This document shows positions 6,862 through 14,602 of a stretch of DNA of 17,154 bases, piece after piece. Positions within the stretch are counted from its first letter, which is position 1. Each line of letters begins with the position of its first letter. The notes under the pieces were generated by a model. It did not search any database and had not been told where the DNA came from. It saw only the letters and a program-made list of their open reading frames with translations. The position numbers were made by a program, and so were the translations under genes. The stretch comes from 2-02-FULL-66-22 sp964576535 (GTDB taxonomy: Bacteria > Methylomirabilota > Methylomirabilia > Methylomirabilales > 2-02-FULL-66-22). The stretch covers positions 1-17,154 of the forward strand of contig CAZNWB010000071.1 in NCBI GenBank assembly GCA_964576535.1. The letters run 5' to 3'.

Positions 6862-6982
6862 GTGCCTTAGGGGACGTAAGTGCCTTAGGGGACGTAGTTC
6901 ACTTAATCAAATGATTTCCCGACAGCAATAAGTATAATAAGTGAACTACGTCCCGTATTCGTCCCCTATTGCCCGTCCCCTA
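6862..6982. repeat. Nested repeat element with a perfect 17-bp inverted repeat
   Basis: GTGCCTTAGGGGACGTA occurs twice in tandem (6862-6878 and 6880-6896) with an 18-bp period. GGGACGTAGTTCACTTA (6889-6905) is repeated exactly in reverse complement at 6938-6954, around a 32-nt AT-rich centre. Beyond it GTCCCCTA occurs at 6961-6968 and 6975-6982, mirroring the TAGGGGAC of the left copies. The whole is a nested palindromic unit of about 120 bp ending 15 bp from the pgl stop. From memory, sequences of the type GGGACGTAGTTCAC flank IS200-like REP-associated transposase genes, but none is present here. It is probably a non-autonomous mobile or REP-like element. Confidence 0.65.
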
Positions 6983-6996
6983 TGCCTCCTTACATG

Positions 6997-7785
6997 CTAG
7001 GACGGGAAAGGCAAGGAAGGGGAAGGGGGAACCAGCAGCCGCGCTGCCGCCCGGTCCACCAGCCAGAGAAGCCGACCGGAGGTCGGCCGGATGACCTGTG
7101 CCGGGAGGCGATCGGGTTGGTAGTCTCCCTGCAGGACTTGCTGCAGCGCGTCCGCCTTCTCCGCCCCGCTGACGAGAAGGACCACGCTGGTTGCATTGTT
7201 CAGCACCGGCGGGGTCAGGGTGATCCGGTGGGCCCGGAGCTTTTCCACCCAAGGGGCGGCGACCAGTTTCAACTGCTCCCGGACGGCCTCCGTCCCCGGG
7301 AACAGCGAGGCGGTGTGCCCGTCCGGGCCCATTCCCAGAAGGACCAGGTCGAACCGGGGGAATTGGCCTGCCGCCGGCTGAAAGAATTGCCGGAGATCCT
7401 CGGCATACTCCGCCGCGGCCCTGCCGGCGTCAGGGTTCTCGGCCTGGATGCGGTGGATGTTTTGCGGCGGGACGGGGACCCGTGAGAGCATGGCCTCGTG
7501 GGCCATCCGGTAGTTGCTGTCGGGGTGGTCTGGTGGGACGTGGCGCTCGTCGCCCCAGAAGAAATGCGTCGTCTCCCAGGGCACGCGGGCTCGGAAGGGC
7601 GATCCGCTGTCGGCGGCGAGCAAGGCATACAAGGCCTTCGGCGTCGAACCACCGGCCAGGGCGACGGAGAAGACTCCCCTGGTCCGCACGGCCTCTCCGG
7701 CCTGACGGACGAATTCCTCGGCCGCCTCCCAGCCCAGCTTCTCGGCGTTCTCCAGGATGCGGATGTCGGGCTTCCGGGAGCGCAT
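6997..7785 (-). CDS. pgl: 6-phosphogluconolactonase
   Basis: This enzyme hydrolyses 6-phosphogluconolactone to 6-phosphogluconate, the second step of the oxidative pentose phosphate pathway, in the cytoplasm. It has 262 residues, normal for the DevB/Pgl type. Diagnostic motifs are ALAGGSTPK (residues 42-50), WGDERHVPPDHPDSNY (77-92) and LLGMGPDGHTASLFPG (149-164), with His157 the likely catalytic residue. The C-terminus ends in a proline/serine-rich tail (LVPPSPSLPFPS). The ATG at 7785 lies 26 bp after the glk stop, so it is the last gene of the zwf-glk-pgl run. Its stop is 15 bp from the repeat element at 6862-6982, which may include the transcription end. Confidence 0.95.
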   Translation of the reverse strand: MRSRKPDIRILENAEKLGWEAAEEFVRQAGEAVRTRGVFSVALAGGSTPKALYALLAADSGSPFRARVPWETTHFFWGDERHVPPDHPDSNYRMAHEAMLSRVPVPPQNIHRIQAENPDAGRAAAEYAEDLRQFFQPAAGQFPRFDLVLLGMGPDGHTASLFPGTEAVREQLKLVAAPWVEKLRAHRITLTPPVLNNATSVVLLVSGAEKADALQQVLQGDYQPDRLPAQVIRPTSGRLLWLVDRAAARLLVPPSPSLPFPS

Positions 7786-7811
7786 GGCAGCTCTCTGCCT
7801 CTCCGTCAGGA

Positions 7812-8789
7812 TTATCGCACCATGGCGGCGCAGCGGGCAGCCCCCAGGAGGGCGGTCTTGTCGTTCAGGATGACCCGGACCGGCATCGCCTGGAGGAGCG
7901 GCTTCAGCCGACCCTTGGCCGTGAAGGCGTTCAGGAAGATCGGGTCTTGGAGCTTGCGGATGATCTTGGGGGCGATCCCGCCGCCCAGATAGACCCCCCC
8001 GGTGGCCAGGAGCTTGAGGGCGAGGTTCCCCGCCTCCGCCCCGTACAGGGAGACGAACAGGTCCAGCGCCTGGACGCAGAGATCGCTCTTGCCATCGAGA
8101 GCCGCCTGGGAGACGACGGCTCCCGGATCCTGGTCACGCAGCTTTTCTGCCAGCCACGCCGGCTCCTCGCCGCGGCCGGTGTCCCGCAGGAACCGATAGA
8201 TGTTCAGCAGGCCCGGCCCGGACACCACACGCTCATAGCTGACCCGTTGAAACTGCTTGAGCAGGTAATCGAGAAGCTCCATCTCCAGGTGGTTCCGCGG
8301 CGCAAAATCGGAATGACCCCCCTCCGTGGCGAAGGGGCGGTGCTGTTTACCGTCCCAGGTGAGTCCGGCCTCGCCCAGGCCCGTGCCCGCCGAGATGATG
8401 GCCTGATTCCCCTCGGCGTCCGGCGCCCCCGCATTGAGGACGGCGAGGTCGTCACGTTCCAGGACCCCGATGCCCCAGGCGTTCGCCTCCAGGTCGTTGA
8501 TGAGCCCCACGGCTTGCAGCCCCAGCTCCCTGGCCACGAGGCCTGCATCCACCACCCAGGGCAGGTTCGTGGCATCGGACCGCCCGTGACGGACGGGTCC
8601 GGCCACCCCGAAGCAGGCGCGGTCAATGGGAAGCGGATGGGCCGCGGTGAACTTTCGCAGGACCGCCTCGAGACTGGGGTGCTCCCGGCTCGGGAAGGTG
8701 GCGTCGGCCGTGGGCGTCAGCCGCCCCCCCTTGTCATCGAAGACGGCGAGCCGCGTGTTGGTCCCGCCGACATCACCCGCAAGAATCAT
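7812..8789 (-). CDS. glk: Glucokinase (bacterial Glk type)
   Basis: This enzyme phosphorylates glucose with ATP to glucose 6-phosphate, feeding Zwf encoded just upstream. The 325-residue length matches the Glk family. The phosphate loop is AGDVGGTNTRLAVF near the N-terminus. The catalytic aspartate is Asp99 in GLINDLEANAWG. The second phosphate motif SAGTGLGEA is at about 133-141, and the sugar-binding EGGHSDFAP has Glu156 and His159. The adenosine-side motif is GGVYLGGGIAPK. The C-proximal segment NDKTALLGAARCA is also typical. The ROK zinc motif is absent, which separates it from the kinase at 4662-5606. The ATG at 8789 has GGGGGAGG upstream. The gene starts 43 bp after the zwf stop and ends 26 bp before pgl, so the three are almost certainly one operon. 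Confidence 0.95.
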   Translation of the reverse strand: MILAGDVGGTNTRLAVFDDKGGRLTPTADATFPSREHPSLEAVLRKFTAAHPLPIDRACFGVAGPVRHGRSDATNLPWVVDAGLVARELGLQAVGLINDLEANAWGIGVLERDDLAVLNAGAPDAEGNQAIISAGTGLGEAGLTWDGKQHRPFATEGGHSDFAPRNHLEMELLDYLLKQFQRVSYERVVSGPGLLNIYRFLRDTGRGEEPAWLAEKLRDQDPGAVVSQAALDGKSDLCVQALDLFVSLYGAEAGNLALKLLATGGVYLGGGIAPKIIRKLQDPIFLNAFTAKGRLKPLLQAMPVRVILNDKTALLGAARCAAMVR

Positions 8790-8832
8790 CGCGCCTCCCC
8801 CGGCCTGCGAGCCGGCGCAGGCTGCCGTGGGG

Positions 8833-10416
8833 TCATGAGGGGTTCACCCACTCCCGGCCGTCGGCCTGGATGAAGCGGTCGGCCTCCTTGGGGCCCCAGT
8901 TTCCGGCCGGGTAGTAGGTCATTCCGGTGCGGCCGGCGGACGCCCAGGCCTTCAGCACCGGCGTCACCAGCGCCCACGCCGTCTCGACCTCGTCCCGGCG
9001 GATGAACAGCGTGGCGTCACCCAGCATGCAGTCCAGCAGCAGCCGCTCGTAGGCTTCGGCCGGCTCGACCCCGAAGGTCTGCTGATACGAAAAGCCCAGG
9101 TGAGCCGGCACCAGGCTGATCCGCGGACCCGGGGGCTTCAGGCCGACCCGCAGGGTGATGCCTTCCTCCGGCTGGATCCGGAGGGTGAGCCGGTTCGGCT
9201 CGACCACGTCCCGGGCCGCATGGCCCGGGTGGGCCGCTTCCTGGAACAGGAGGAGGGGGGGTCGCCGGTACTGGATGGTGACCTCGGTGACCCGCTTTGG
9301 CAGCGCCTTGCCCGTCCGCAGGTAGAAGGGCACGCCGGCCCAGCGCCAGTTGTCAATCTCCAGGCGCAGGGCGACGTAGGTTTCCGTGGCGGTTTCCTCG
9401 CCCACGCCCGGCTCGTCGGCGTAGGCGGGGATCTTCTTCCCGCCGAGCATGCCGCTGACGTACTGCCCCCGCACCATTCTGTCCATGTCCGGCTCCGCCA
9501 GGATGGGGCGGATCGCCCGCAGGGCCTTGACCTTCTCGTCCCGCACCGCGTCCGCCTCGAAGGTCGCCGGCGGCTCCATCGCCACCAGGGAGAGGAGCTG
9601 GAGCATGTGGTTCTGCACCATGTCCCGCACGGCACCGGCGCTGTCGTAGTATCCCCCTCGACCCTCCACCCCCAGGTCCTCGCCCACCAGGAGTTGCACG
9701 TGGTCCACGTAGCGGCGGTTCCAGAGCGGCTCGAAGATGCTGTTCCCGAAGCGGAAGGTCAGGATATTCTGGACCGTCTCTTTGCCCAGGTAGTGGTCAA
9801 TGCGGTAGACCTGCCGCTCGCGAAAGACCCGGTGAAGGTCCGCGTTGAGGGCCCGCGCGCTGCCCAGGTCCCGTCCGAACGGCTTCTCGATGATGATCCG
9901 GCTCCACCCCGCGACGGCGCCGCCCGCATCCGGTCCGTTCCAGGCATCGGTCACGAGTCCCGCGGCGCCCAGGCGGGCCACGATGACCGGGTAGGCGTCG
10001 GGGGGAGTGGCCAGATAGTAGACCCGGTTCGGGCCGGCGCCGCCGTCGCCATCCCGCTCCTGCAACAGGTCCCGCAGCCGGTCGTACCCCCCGGGATCTT
10101 CGAAGGAGCCGGTCACGTAGGTGAGGCCCCTGGCCAGGCGGTCCCAGACCTCTGCCCTGACGGGACGAAGCCGGGAGAACTGCTCCACACCTGCTCGCAT
10201 CTCGTCGCGAAAGGCCTCGGACGTTTTCGCCCGCCGGGCGAAACCGATGACGGCGAACTGCTCTGGCAGCAGCCGGTCGTGGGCCAGGGCGTACAGGGCC
10301 GGCAGGAGCTTCCGCTTTGTGAGGTCTCCCGAGGCCCCGAAGATGATCAGGGTGACGGGACCTGCGGGCCGTCCGGGTCGTGCCCCCGCCCCCTGCACCG
10401 TTTCATCTGCTGCCAT
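8833..10416 (-). CDS. zwf: Glucose-6-phosphate 1-dehydrogenase
   Basis: This enzyme oxidises glucose 6-phosphate to 6-phosphogluconolactone, the entry step of the oxidative pentose phosphate pathway. The 527 residues are slightly longer than usual because of a 20-residue glycine/alanine-rich N-terminus before the Rossmann motif IIFGASGDLTKRKLLPALY. The active-site signature RIDHYLGKE is at 205-213, the conserved IIEKPFG at 175-181, and the general base is His270 in RDMVQNHMLQ. The C-terminal half has the usual PFYLRTGKALPKR and YERLLLDCMLGDATLF segments. The ATG at 10416 has AGGAG 6-7 bp upstream. The ribosome site sits directly against the large repeat hairpin filling the gnd-zwf spacer, which may affect zwf expression. 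It is followed by glk and pgl in the same orientation. Confidence 0.96.
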   Translation of the reverse strand: MAADETVQGAGARPGRPAGPVTLIIFGASGDLTKRKLLPALYALAHDRLLPEQFAVIGFARRAKTSEAFRDEMRAGVEQFSRLRPVRAEVWDRLARGLTYVTGSFEDPGGYDRLRDLLQERDGDGGAGPNRVYYLATPPDAYPVIVARLGAAGLVTDAWNGPDAGGAVAGWSRIIIEKPFGRDLGSARALNADLHRVFRERQVYRIDHYLGKETVQNILTFRFGNSIFEPLWNRRYVDHVQLLVGEDLGVEGRGGYYDSAGAVRDMVQNHMLQLLSLVAMEPPATFEADAVRDEKVKALRAIRPILAEPDMDRMVRGQYVSGMLGGKKIPAYADEPGVGEETATETYVALRLEIDNWRWAGVPFYLRTGKALPKRVTEVTIQYRRPPLLLFQEAAHPGHAARDVVEPNRLTLRIQPEEGITLRVGLKPPGPRISLVPAHLGFSYQQTFGVEPAEAYERLLLDCMLGDATLFIRRDEVETAWALVTPVLKAWASAGRTGMTYYPAGNWGPKEADRFIQADGREWVNPS

Positions 10417-10431
10417 GGCTCACTCCTGTCG

Positions 10432-10517
10432 AAAAGCGTTCGACTGTTCGACAGTTCGGTCGTTCGGGTGTGCCCGAACCACCGAACAGCCGACCAACCG
10501 AACCACCGAACGCTTTT
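10432..10517. repeat. GTTCGG/CCGAAC palindromic repeat array, copy A (gnd-zwf spacer)
   Basis: The 105-bp spacer between gnd and zwf is almost wholly one imperfect palindrome. The outer arms AAAAGCGTTCG (10432-10442) and CGAACGCTTTT (10507-10517) match perfectly. Inside, GTTCG(G) units on the left are answered by CCGAAC units on the right, and the tip is GTTCGGG-TGTG-CCCGAAC (10462-10479). A T-run ends the structure on both strands, so it could work as a bidirectional terminator or attenuator. It begins 4 bp after the gnd stop and abuts the zwf ribosome site. A related array lies at 14884-14972. Confidence 0.75.
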
Positions 10518-10521
10518 TCTC

Positions 10522-11505
10522 TTAGCCCCCTGTCGGCCGCTCCACGTGCCCGCCGAACTTCTGCCGCATGGCCGAGAGGATCTTCTCGGCAAAGGTGTGT
10601 GCCTGCCGGGATCGGAAGCGCGTGTACAGCGAGGCCGACAGGACGTCGGCCGGCACGGCCTCCTCGATCGCCGCCATGATGGTCCAGCGCCCCTCGCCGG
10701 AATCCTGGACGACGCCGGTGTAATTCGACAGGGTCGGATTCTCCAGGAGCGCGCTGGCGGTGAGATCCAGCAGCCACGAGCCCACCACGCTGCCGCGCCG
10801 CCACACCTCGGCGATGTCGGCCATGTTGAAGTCGTAGCGGTGCCCGGCCGGTAGTTCCTGCGAGTTGGCGTTTTGCAGGATGTCGAAGCCCTCGGCGTAG
10901 GCCTGCATCAGGCCGTACTCGATGCCGTTGTGGATCATCTTGGCGAAGTGCCCCGCTCCGGCCGGCCCGCAATGGAGGTACCCGTCCTCGGCCGTTCCGG
11001 ACGCCCGCTCGCGGCCGGGGGTGCGGGGGATGTCGCCGCGGCCGGGCGCCAGCGTCTTGAAGATGGGGTCGAGGCGCTCCACGACCTCCGGCTCGCCACC
11101 GATCATCAGGCAGTAGCCACGCTCCACGCCCCAAATACCGCCGCTGGTGCCCACGTCCACGTACTGGATCCCCCTCTGCTTCAGCATGGCGGCGCGGCGC
11201 ACGTCGTCCTTGTAGTAGGAGTTGCCCCCGTCAATGACGGCGTCGCCCGGGTCCATGCGCTGGGCCAGCGCCGTCAGGGTCTGCTCCGTGGCCTCGCCGG
11301 CCGGCACCATGATCCACGCCGCCCGGGGCTTTTTCAGCGTGGCCACGAACTCGTCCAGCGTCCTGGCGCCCGTGGCGCCCTCGACGACCAGCGTCTGCAG
11401 GCTTTCGGGATTCCGGTCGTACACCACGCAAACATGGCCCACCTTCATCAAGCGCCGGACCATGTTGGCGCCCATACGGCCCAGACCGACCATTCCGAGT
11501 TGCAT
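10522..11505 (-). CDS. gnd: 6-phosphogluconate dehydrogenase, decarboxylating (short form)
   Basis: This enzyme oxidatively decarboxylates 6-phosphogluconate to ribulose 5-phosphate, CO2 and reduced nicotinamide. The frame is open further upstream, but the true start is the ATG at 11505. There GGAAGGAAGGAG lies about 8 bp ahead, and the protein opens directly with the Rossmann motif MQLGMVGLGRMG. It has 327 residues, the short class (about 300-330) as opposed to the long class of about 470. The substrate-binding DVGTSGGIWGVERG is at 117-130, and catalytic Lys189 and Asn193 are in GHFAKMIHNGIEYG. Asp30 at the end of the second strand (VVYDRNPE), where NADP enzymes normally carry Asn-Arg-Ser/Thr, suggests NAD preference. 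The gene is followed by the repeat array and zwf. The glucosidase gene lies upstream across a 300-bp spacer. Confidence 0.95.
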   Translation of the reverse strand: MQLGMVGLGRMGANMVRRLMKVGHVCVVYDRNPESLQTLVVEGATGARTLDEFVATLKKPRAAWIMVPAGEATEQTLTALAQRMDPGDAVIDGGNSYYKDDVRRAAMLKQRGIQYVDVGTSGGIWGVERGYCLMIGGEPEVVERLDPIFKTLAPGRGDIPRTPGRERASGTAEDGYLHCGPAGAGHFAKMIHNGIEYGLMQAYAEGFDILQNANSQELPAGHRYDFNMADIAEVWRRGSVVGSWLLDLTASALLENPTLSNYTGVVQDSGEGRWTIMAAIEEAVPADVLSASLYTRFRSRQAHTFAEKILSAMRQKFGGHVERPTGG

Positions 11506-11702
11506 CCCGTCCGCTCCTTCCTTCCCCGCACGCCATCCTGCCCGCCCAGGGGATGTCCAGCCTTCACCACACCAAAGGTATACCGCTGTCCGGCAACAGG
11601 CAAGTCCTGCGCGTCGGCTCAGGTGATCTGGGGGAAGACGCCGGTGTCGGAGCCTCAGCTGCAGGCTCGCCCGGTGAATGGCAGGGACTGCATCCTCGTT
11701 GT

Positions 11703-11785
11703 TGGAAGGCTGGGGGGCTGGGACCCGGGGACGCTGGGAAACTGGAAGGCGGACTCCGCTTGAGCCTCCAAGCCTCCCAGCTTTC
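11703..11785. repeat. GCTGGGAGGCTTGGA-type palindromic repeat (glucosidase-gnd spacer)
   Basis: Within the 300-bp spacer between the gnd start and the glucosidase stop, GGAAGGCTGGGGGGCTGGGA (11703-11722) is answered by TCCAAGCCTCCCAGCTTTC (11767-11785), its imperfect reverse complement. Between them the units CTGGGA and CTGGAAGGC recur. It is built like the GTTCGG arrays, from short reiterated units on opposite strands in one long hairpin, but with a different unit. The rest of the spacer (11506-11700) shows no gene. On the minus strand it should contain the gnd leader and possibly a promoter, none of which I can define with confidence. Confidence 0.55.
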
Positions 11786-11805
11786 AAGCGTGCGAGCGGT
11801 TGTGG

Positions 11806-14407
11806 TCATTCGCCGCTCTGTTGCAGCAGCTTGGCCACGAGACCCGTCCAGCCGGTCTGATGGCTGGCGCCCATCCCGGCGCCATTGTCGCCGTGGAAGT
11901 ACTCGTAGAAGAGGATGAGGTCCCGCCAGTGGGGGTCGGCCTGGAACTTCTCCGCGCCCCCGTGGACCGGCCGCCGGCCGTCGGGTCCCTGCATGAAGAT
12001 GCGCGTCAGGCGGCGGGACAGCTCGGCCGAAACGTCCCAGAGGGACATCTGCTTGCCGGAGCCCGTGGGGTACTCGACCTGGAATTGCTCCTTGTAGAAG
12101 TGGTCGAACTTCTGCAGCGACTCGATCAGCAGGTAGTTGACCGGGAACCAGATGGGCCCGCGCCAGTTGGAGTTTCCCCCGAAGAGGCCGGTGGAGGACT
12201 CGGCCGGCTCGTAATCCACTCGGTGCTCGTGCCCGTTGACCCAGAACATGTACGGGTGGTCCCGGTGGTAGCGCGAGACGGCCCGGACCCCGTAGGAGGA
12301 CAGGAACTCGTTCTCGTCCAGCATGTAGCGGAGGACGCTTTTCAAGCGGTCCCCGTTGACCAGGGAGAGCAGGCGGCGGGTCTTCCCCTGGGCCGTCTCC
12401 TGGGCGACGATGTGGTTGCGCAGCTCCGGCCGGTTCCGGATGAACCACTTCATCCGGCGCCAGAACCGGGGCATGGTCTGCTCAGTCTCCGGCTCGAGCG
12501 TCTCCACGGCGAACAGGGGGATCAACCCGACCAGGGAACGGACCTTCAGGGGCTGGACCGAGCCGTTGGGCAGGTGGAGGGCGTCGTAGAAGAAGCCGTC
12601 CTCCTGATTCCACAGCTCGATTCCCTCGCCGGCCATGTTGTTGATGGCGTGGGAGATGTACACGAAGTGCTCGAAGAACTTGGAGGCCACGTCCTCGTAG
12701 GCGGGGTCCTTCCGCGCCAGCTCCTGGGCCATGGCCAGCATATTAAGGCAGAACATGCCCACCCAGGCCGTCCCGTCCGACTGCTCGATGTGCCCGCCGG
12801 TGGGCAGGGGGGCGCTGCGGTCGAATACCCCGATGTTGTCCAGGCCCAGGAAGCCGCCCTGGAAGACGTTGTGCCCTTCCGGGTCCTTGCGGTTGACCCA
12901 CCAGGTGAAGTTCAGGAGCAGCTTGTGGAACACGCGCTCCAGGAACTGGTAATCCGCCTTGCCCCGGATGCGCTTCTCGATCTTGTACACGCGCCAGGCC
13001 GCCCAGGCGTGCACGCAGGGGTTCACGTCGCCGAAGGCCCACTCATAGGCGGGGATCTGCCCGTTGGGGTGCATGTACCACNNNNNNNNNNNNNNNNNNN
13101 GTGTGGAACGCCAGGTCCCAGGCGGCGTACCAGGGGTACTCCCACTTGTCGGGCATCGAGATGACGTCATCGTTGTACAGGTGCGTCCACTCGTGGTTCC
13201 GGCCGTGCTTGCGCTCCGCGGGCGGCGGGGGCTGCGTGGGGTCCCCCTCCAGCCAGCGTCGGACGTCATAGTGGTACCACTGCTTGGACCAGAGCATCCC
13301 GGCCAGGGCCTGGCGCATGATGGTGCGGGAATCCCCGGACAGTCGGGCGGGGATGACGGTGGCGTAGAACTCGTCGGCTTCGCGGATGCGACCGGCGAAG
13401 ATGTCGTCGAAGCCGTCCCCGAAGGGATTTCCGGCAGGCTCCCCGTCTGTGAGTCGAAGGCGCACCACGGCGCTCCCGCCCGCGGGCACCTGCAGGGTGT
13501 AGTGGGCCGCCGCCTTCGTTCCCGCTTTCGTGGGATTGACGGCGTCCTTCCGCCCGTGCACGACGTATTCGTGGAAGGCGTCCTTGACGAAGGGGTGGCT
13601 GTTCTCATGCCCGTACAGGCGCTGGAAGTTCGTCTCGTTCTCGGTGAAGAGGAGTTCTGGGTCTCCTTCACAGTTCAGGCGGTAGTTGGCGGGGAGGTCC
13701 GGATGCTCTGCGACCACGACGGCTGTCCTCCCCGCCGACCTGCCCCGGCTCAGGGTGGGCCGCTTGGTCCCGTGGTCCCACGACCACGTGTTCCGGAACC
13801 AGAGCGTCGGCAGCAGGTGCAGGGTCGCCGCCTCCGGTCCGCGGTTCGACACGGTGATCCGGATCAGGATGTCGTCGGTCCCGGCCTTGGCATACTCCAC
13901 GAAGACGTCGAAGTAGCGATTGTCGTCGAAGACGCCGGTGTCCAGGAGCTCAAATTCCGAATCGCGCCGGCCGCGCCGGCCGTTCTCCTCCACCAGCCAG
14001 GCATAGGGGTAGGCGGCCTGGGGGTACTTGTAGAGGCCTTTCATGTAGGAGTGGGTCGGCGTGGAGTCGAGGTAGAAGTAGTATTCCTTGACGTCCTCGC
14101 CGTGGTTGCCCTGGTTTCCGGTGAGGCCGAAGAGGCGCTCCTTCAGGATCGGGTCCTTCCCGTTCCACAGGGCCAGGGCGAAGCAGAGCCGCTGGTGGTT
14201 GTCGGAGATCCCGAACAGGCCGTCCTCCCCCCACCGATATACCCGGGACCGGGCGTGGTCGTGGGGCAGGTACTCCCAGGCATTCCCGTGCGGTGAGTAG
14301 TCCTCGCGCACCGTCCCCCACTGGCGCTCCGTGAGATAGGGGCCCCATCGCTTCCAGTGGGCGGTGCGCTCTCGAGCCTCGGCCAGCCGTTTCTCTTCCG
14401 CCGTCAT
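11806..14407 (-). CDS. GH63/MGH1-like glucosidase, interrupted by an assembly gap
   Basis: This is a large glycosidase that probably releases glucose from an alpha-linked oligosaccharide in the cytoplasm; no signal peptide is visible. The N-terminal 435 residues form a beta-rich domain starting MTAEEKRLAEARERTAHWKR and run into the (alpha/alpha)6 barrel. The C-terminal 424 residues contain AYEWAFGDVNPCVHAWA, GGHIEQSDGTAWVGMF, GIELWNQEDGFFYDALH and NSNWRGPIWFPVNYLL. These are the pattern of bacterial MGH1-like glucosidases related to GH63. Asp431 in AAWDLAFH is the likely catalytic acid. Nineteen N at 13082-13100 interrupt the barrel. With 19 N the halves are out of frame, but any true gap divisible by three restores one frame, so I read this as one intact gene. 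The ATG at 14407 has GGGGAGG upstream. It leads the gnd-zwf-glk-pgl run. Confidence 0.85.
13082..13100. other. Assembly gap (19 N)
   Basis: A run of undetermined bases lies inside the glucosidase gene. The base pair preceding it on the coding strand gives AC-N, so the first hidden residue after AFH must be threonine. From family knowledge I would expect about 20-25 residues between WDLAFH and WYMHPNG, so the true gap is probably about 60-75 bp and the N count is a placeholder. Confidence 0.95.
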
Positions 14408-14462
14408 TGCTTCGCCTCCCCTCGTCTCTCTTCCCCGCTTTTCCTTTGGAGATGGGAGCTTC

Positions 14463-14486
14463 CTTTGCGTTCTTGGCGCCTTGGCG
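14463..14486. repeat. Short CTTGGCG unit repeat in the glucosidase leader
   Basis: CTTTGCG, CTTGGCG and CTTGGCG stand at 14463, 14472 and 14480. On the coding strand this reads as CGCCAAG units, about 60-80 bp before the glucosidase start. I recall similar CGCCAAG strings as dispersed intergenic repeats in several high-GC genomes. The remainder of the 195-bp gap between 14408 and 14602 shows no gene and no convincing promoter. Confidence 0.3.
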
Positions 14487-14602
14487 GTGGATATTCTTGG
14501 ATCGGGGTGAACCGTCGTTTGTATTCAGTAGGACGCTGGTCTTGCGGGAAAGGATTCGATGCTTGGCCGATACGACGCTCAGGGGATTCGGGTGAGGCCG
14601 GG

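Noticed and set aside
7482..8873. A 463-codon + strand open frame antisense to glk and pgl
   Set aside because: The translation is arginine/proline-rich noise, while the opposite strand encodes intact Glk and Pgl.
10432..10517. CRISPR-like array suggested by repeated GTTCGG units
   Set aside because: There are no regularly spaced identical repeats with unique spacers. The units are short, irregular and mirror each other as one hairpin, and no cas genes are present.
9100..10854. A 584-codon + strand open frame antisense to zwf and gnd
   Set aside because: It is opposite genes with complete catalytic motifs, its translation has no recognisable domain, and it reads through the palindromic spacer.
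11506..11787. N-terminal extension of Gnd by 94 codons
   Set aside because: The extension is low-complexity text translated from the palindromic spacer. The Rossmann motif begins at the ATG at 11505, which has a strong ribosome site.
11806..14407. Reading the glucosidase as a frameshifted pseudogene
   Set aside because: The frame change falls exactly at the run of N, both halves are otherwise open and well conserved, and a gap divisible by three restores one frame.
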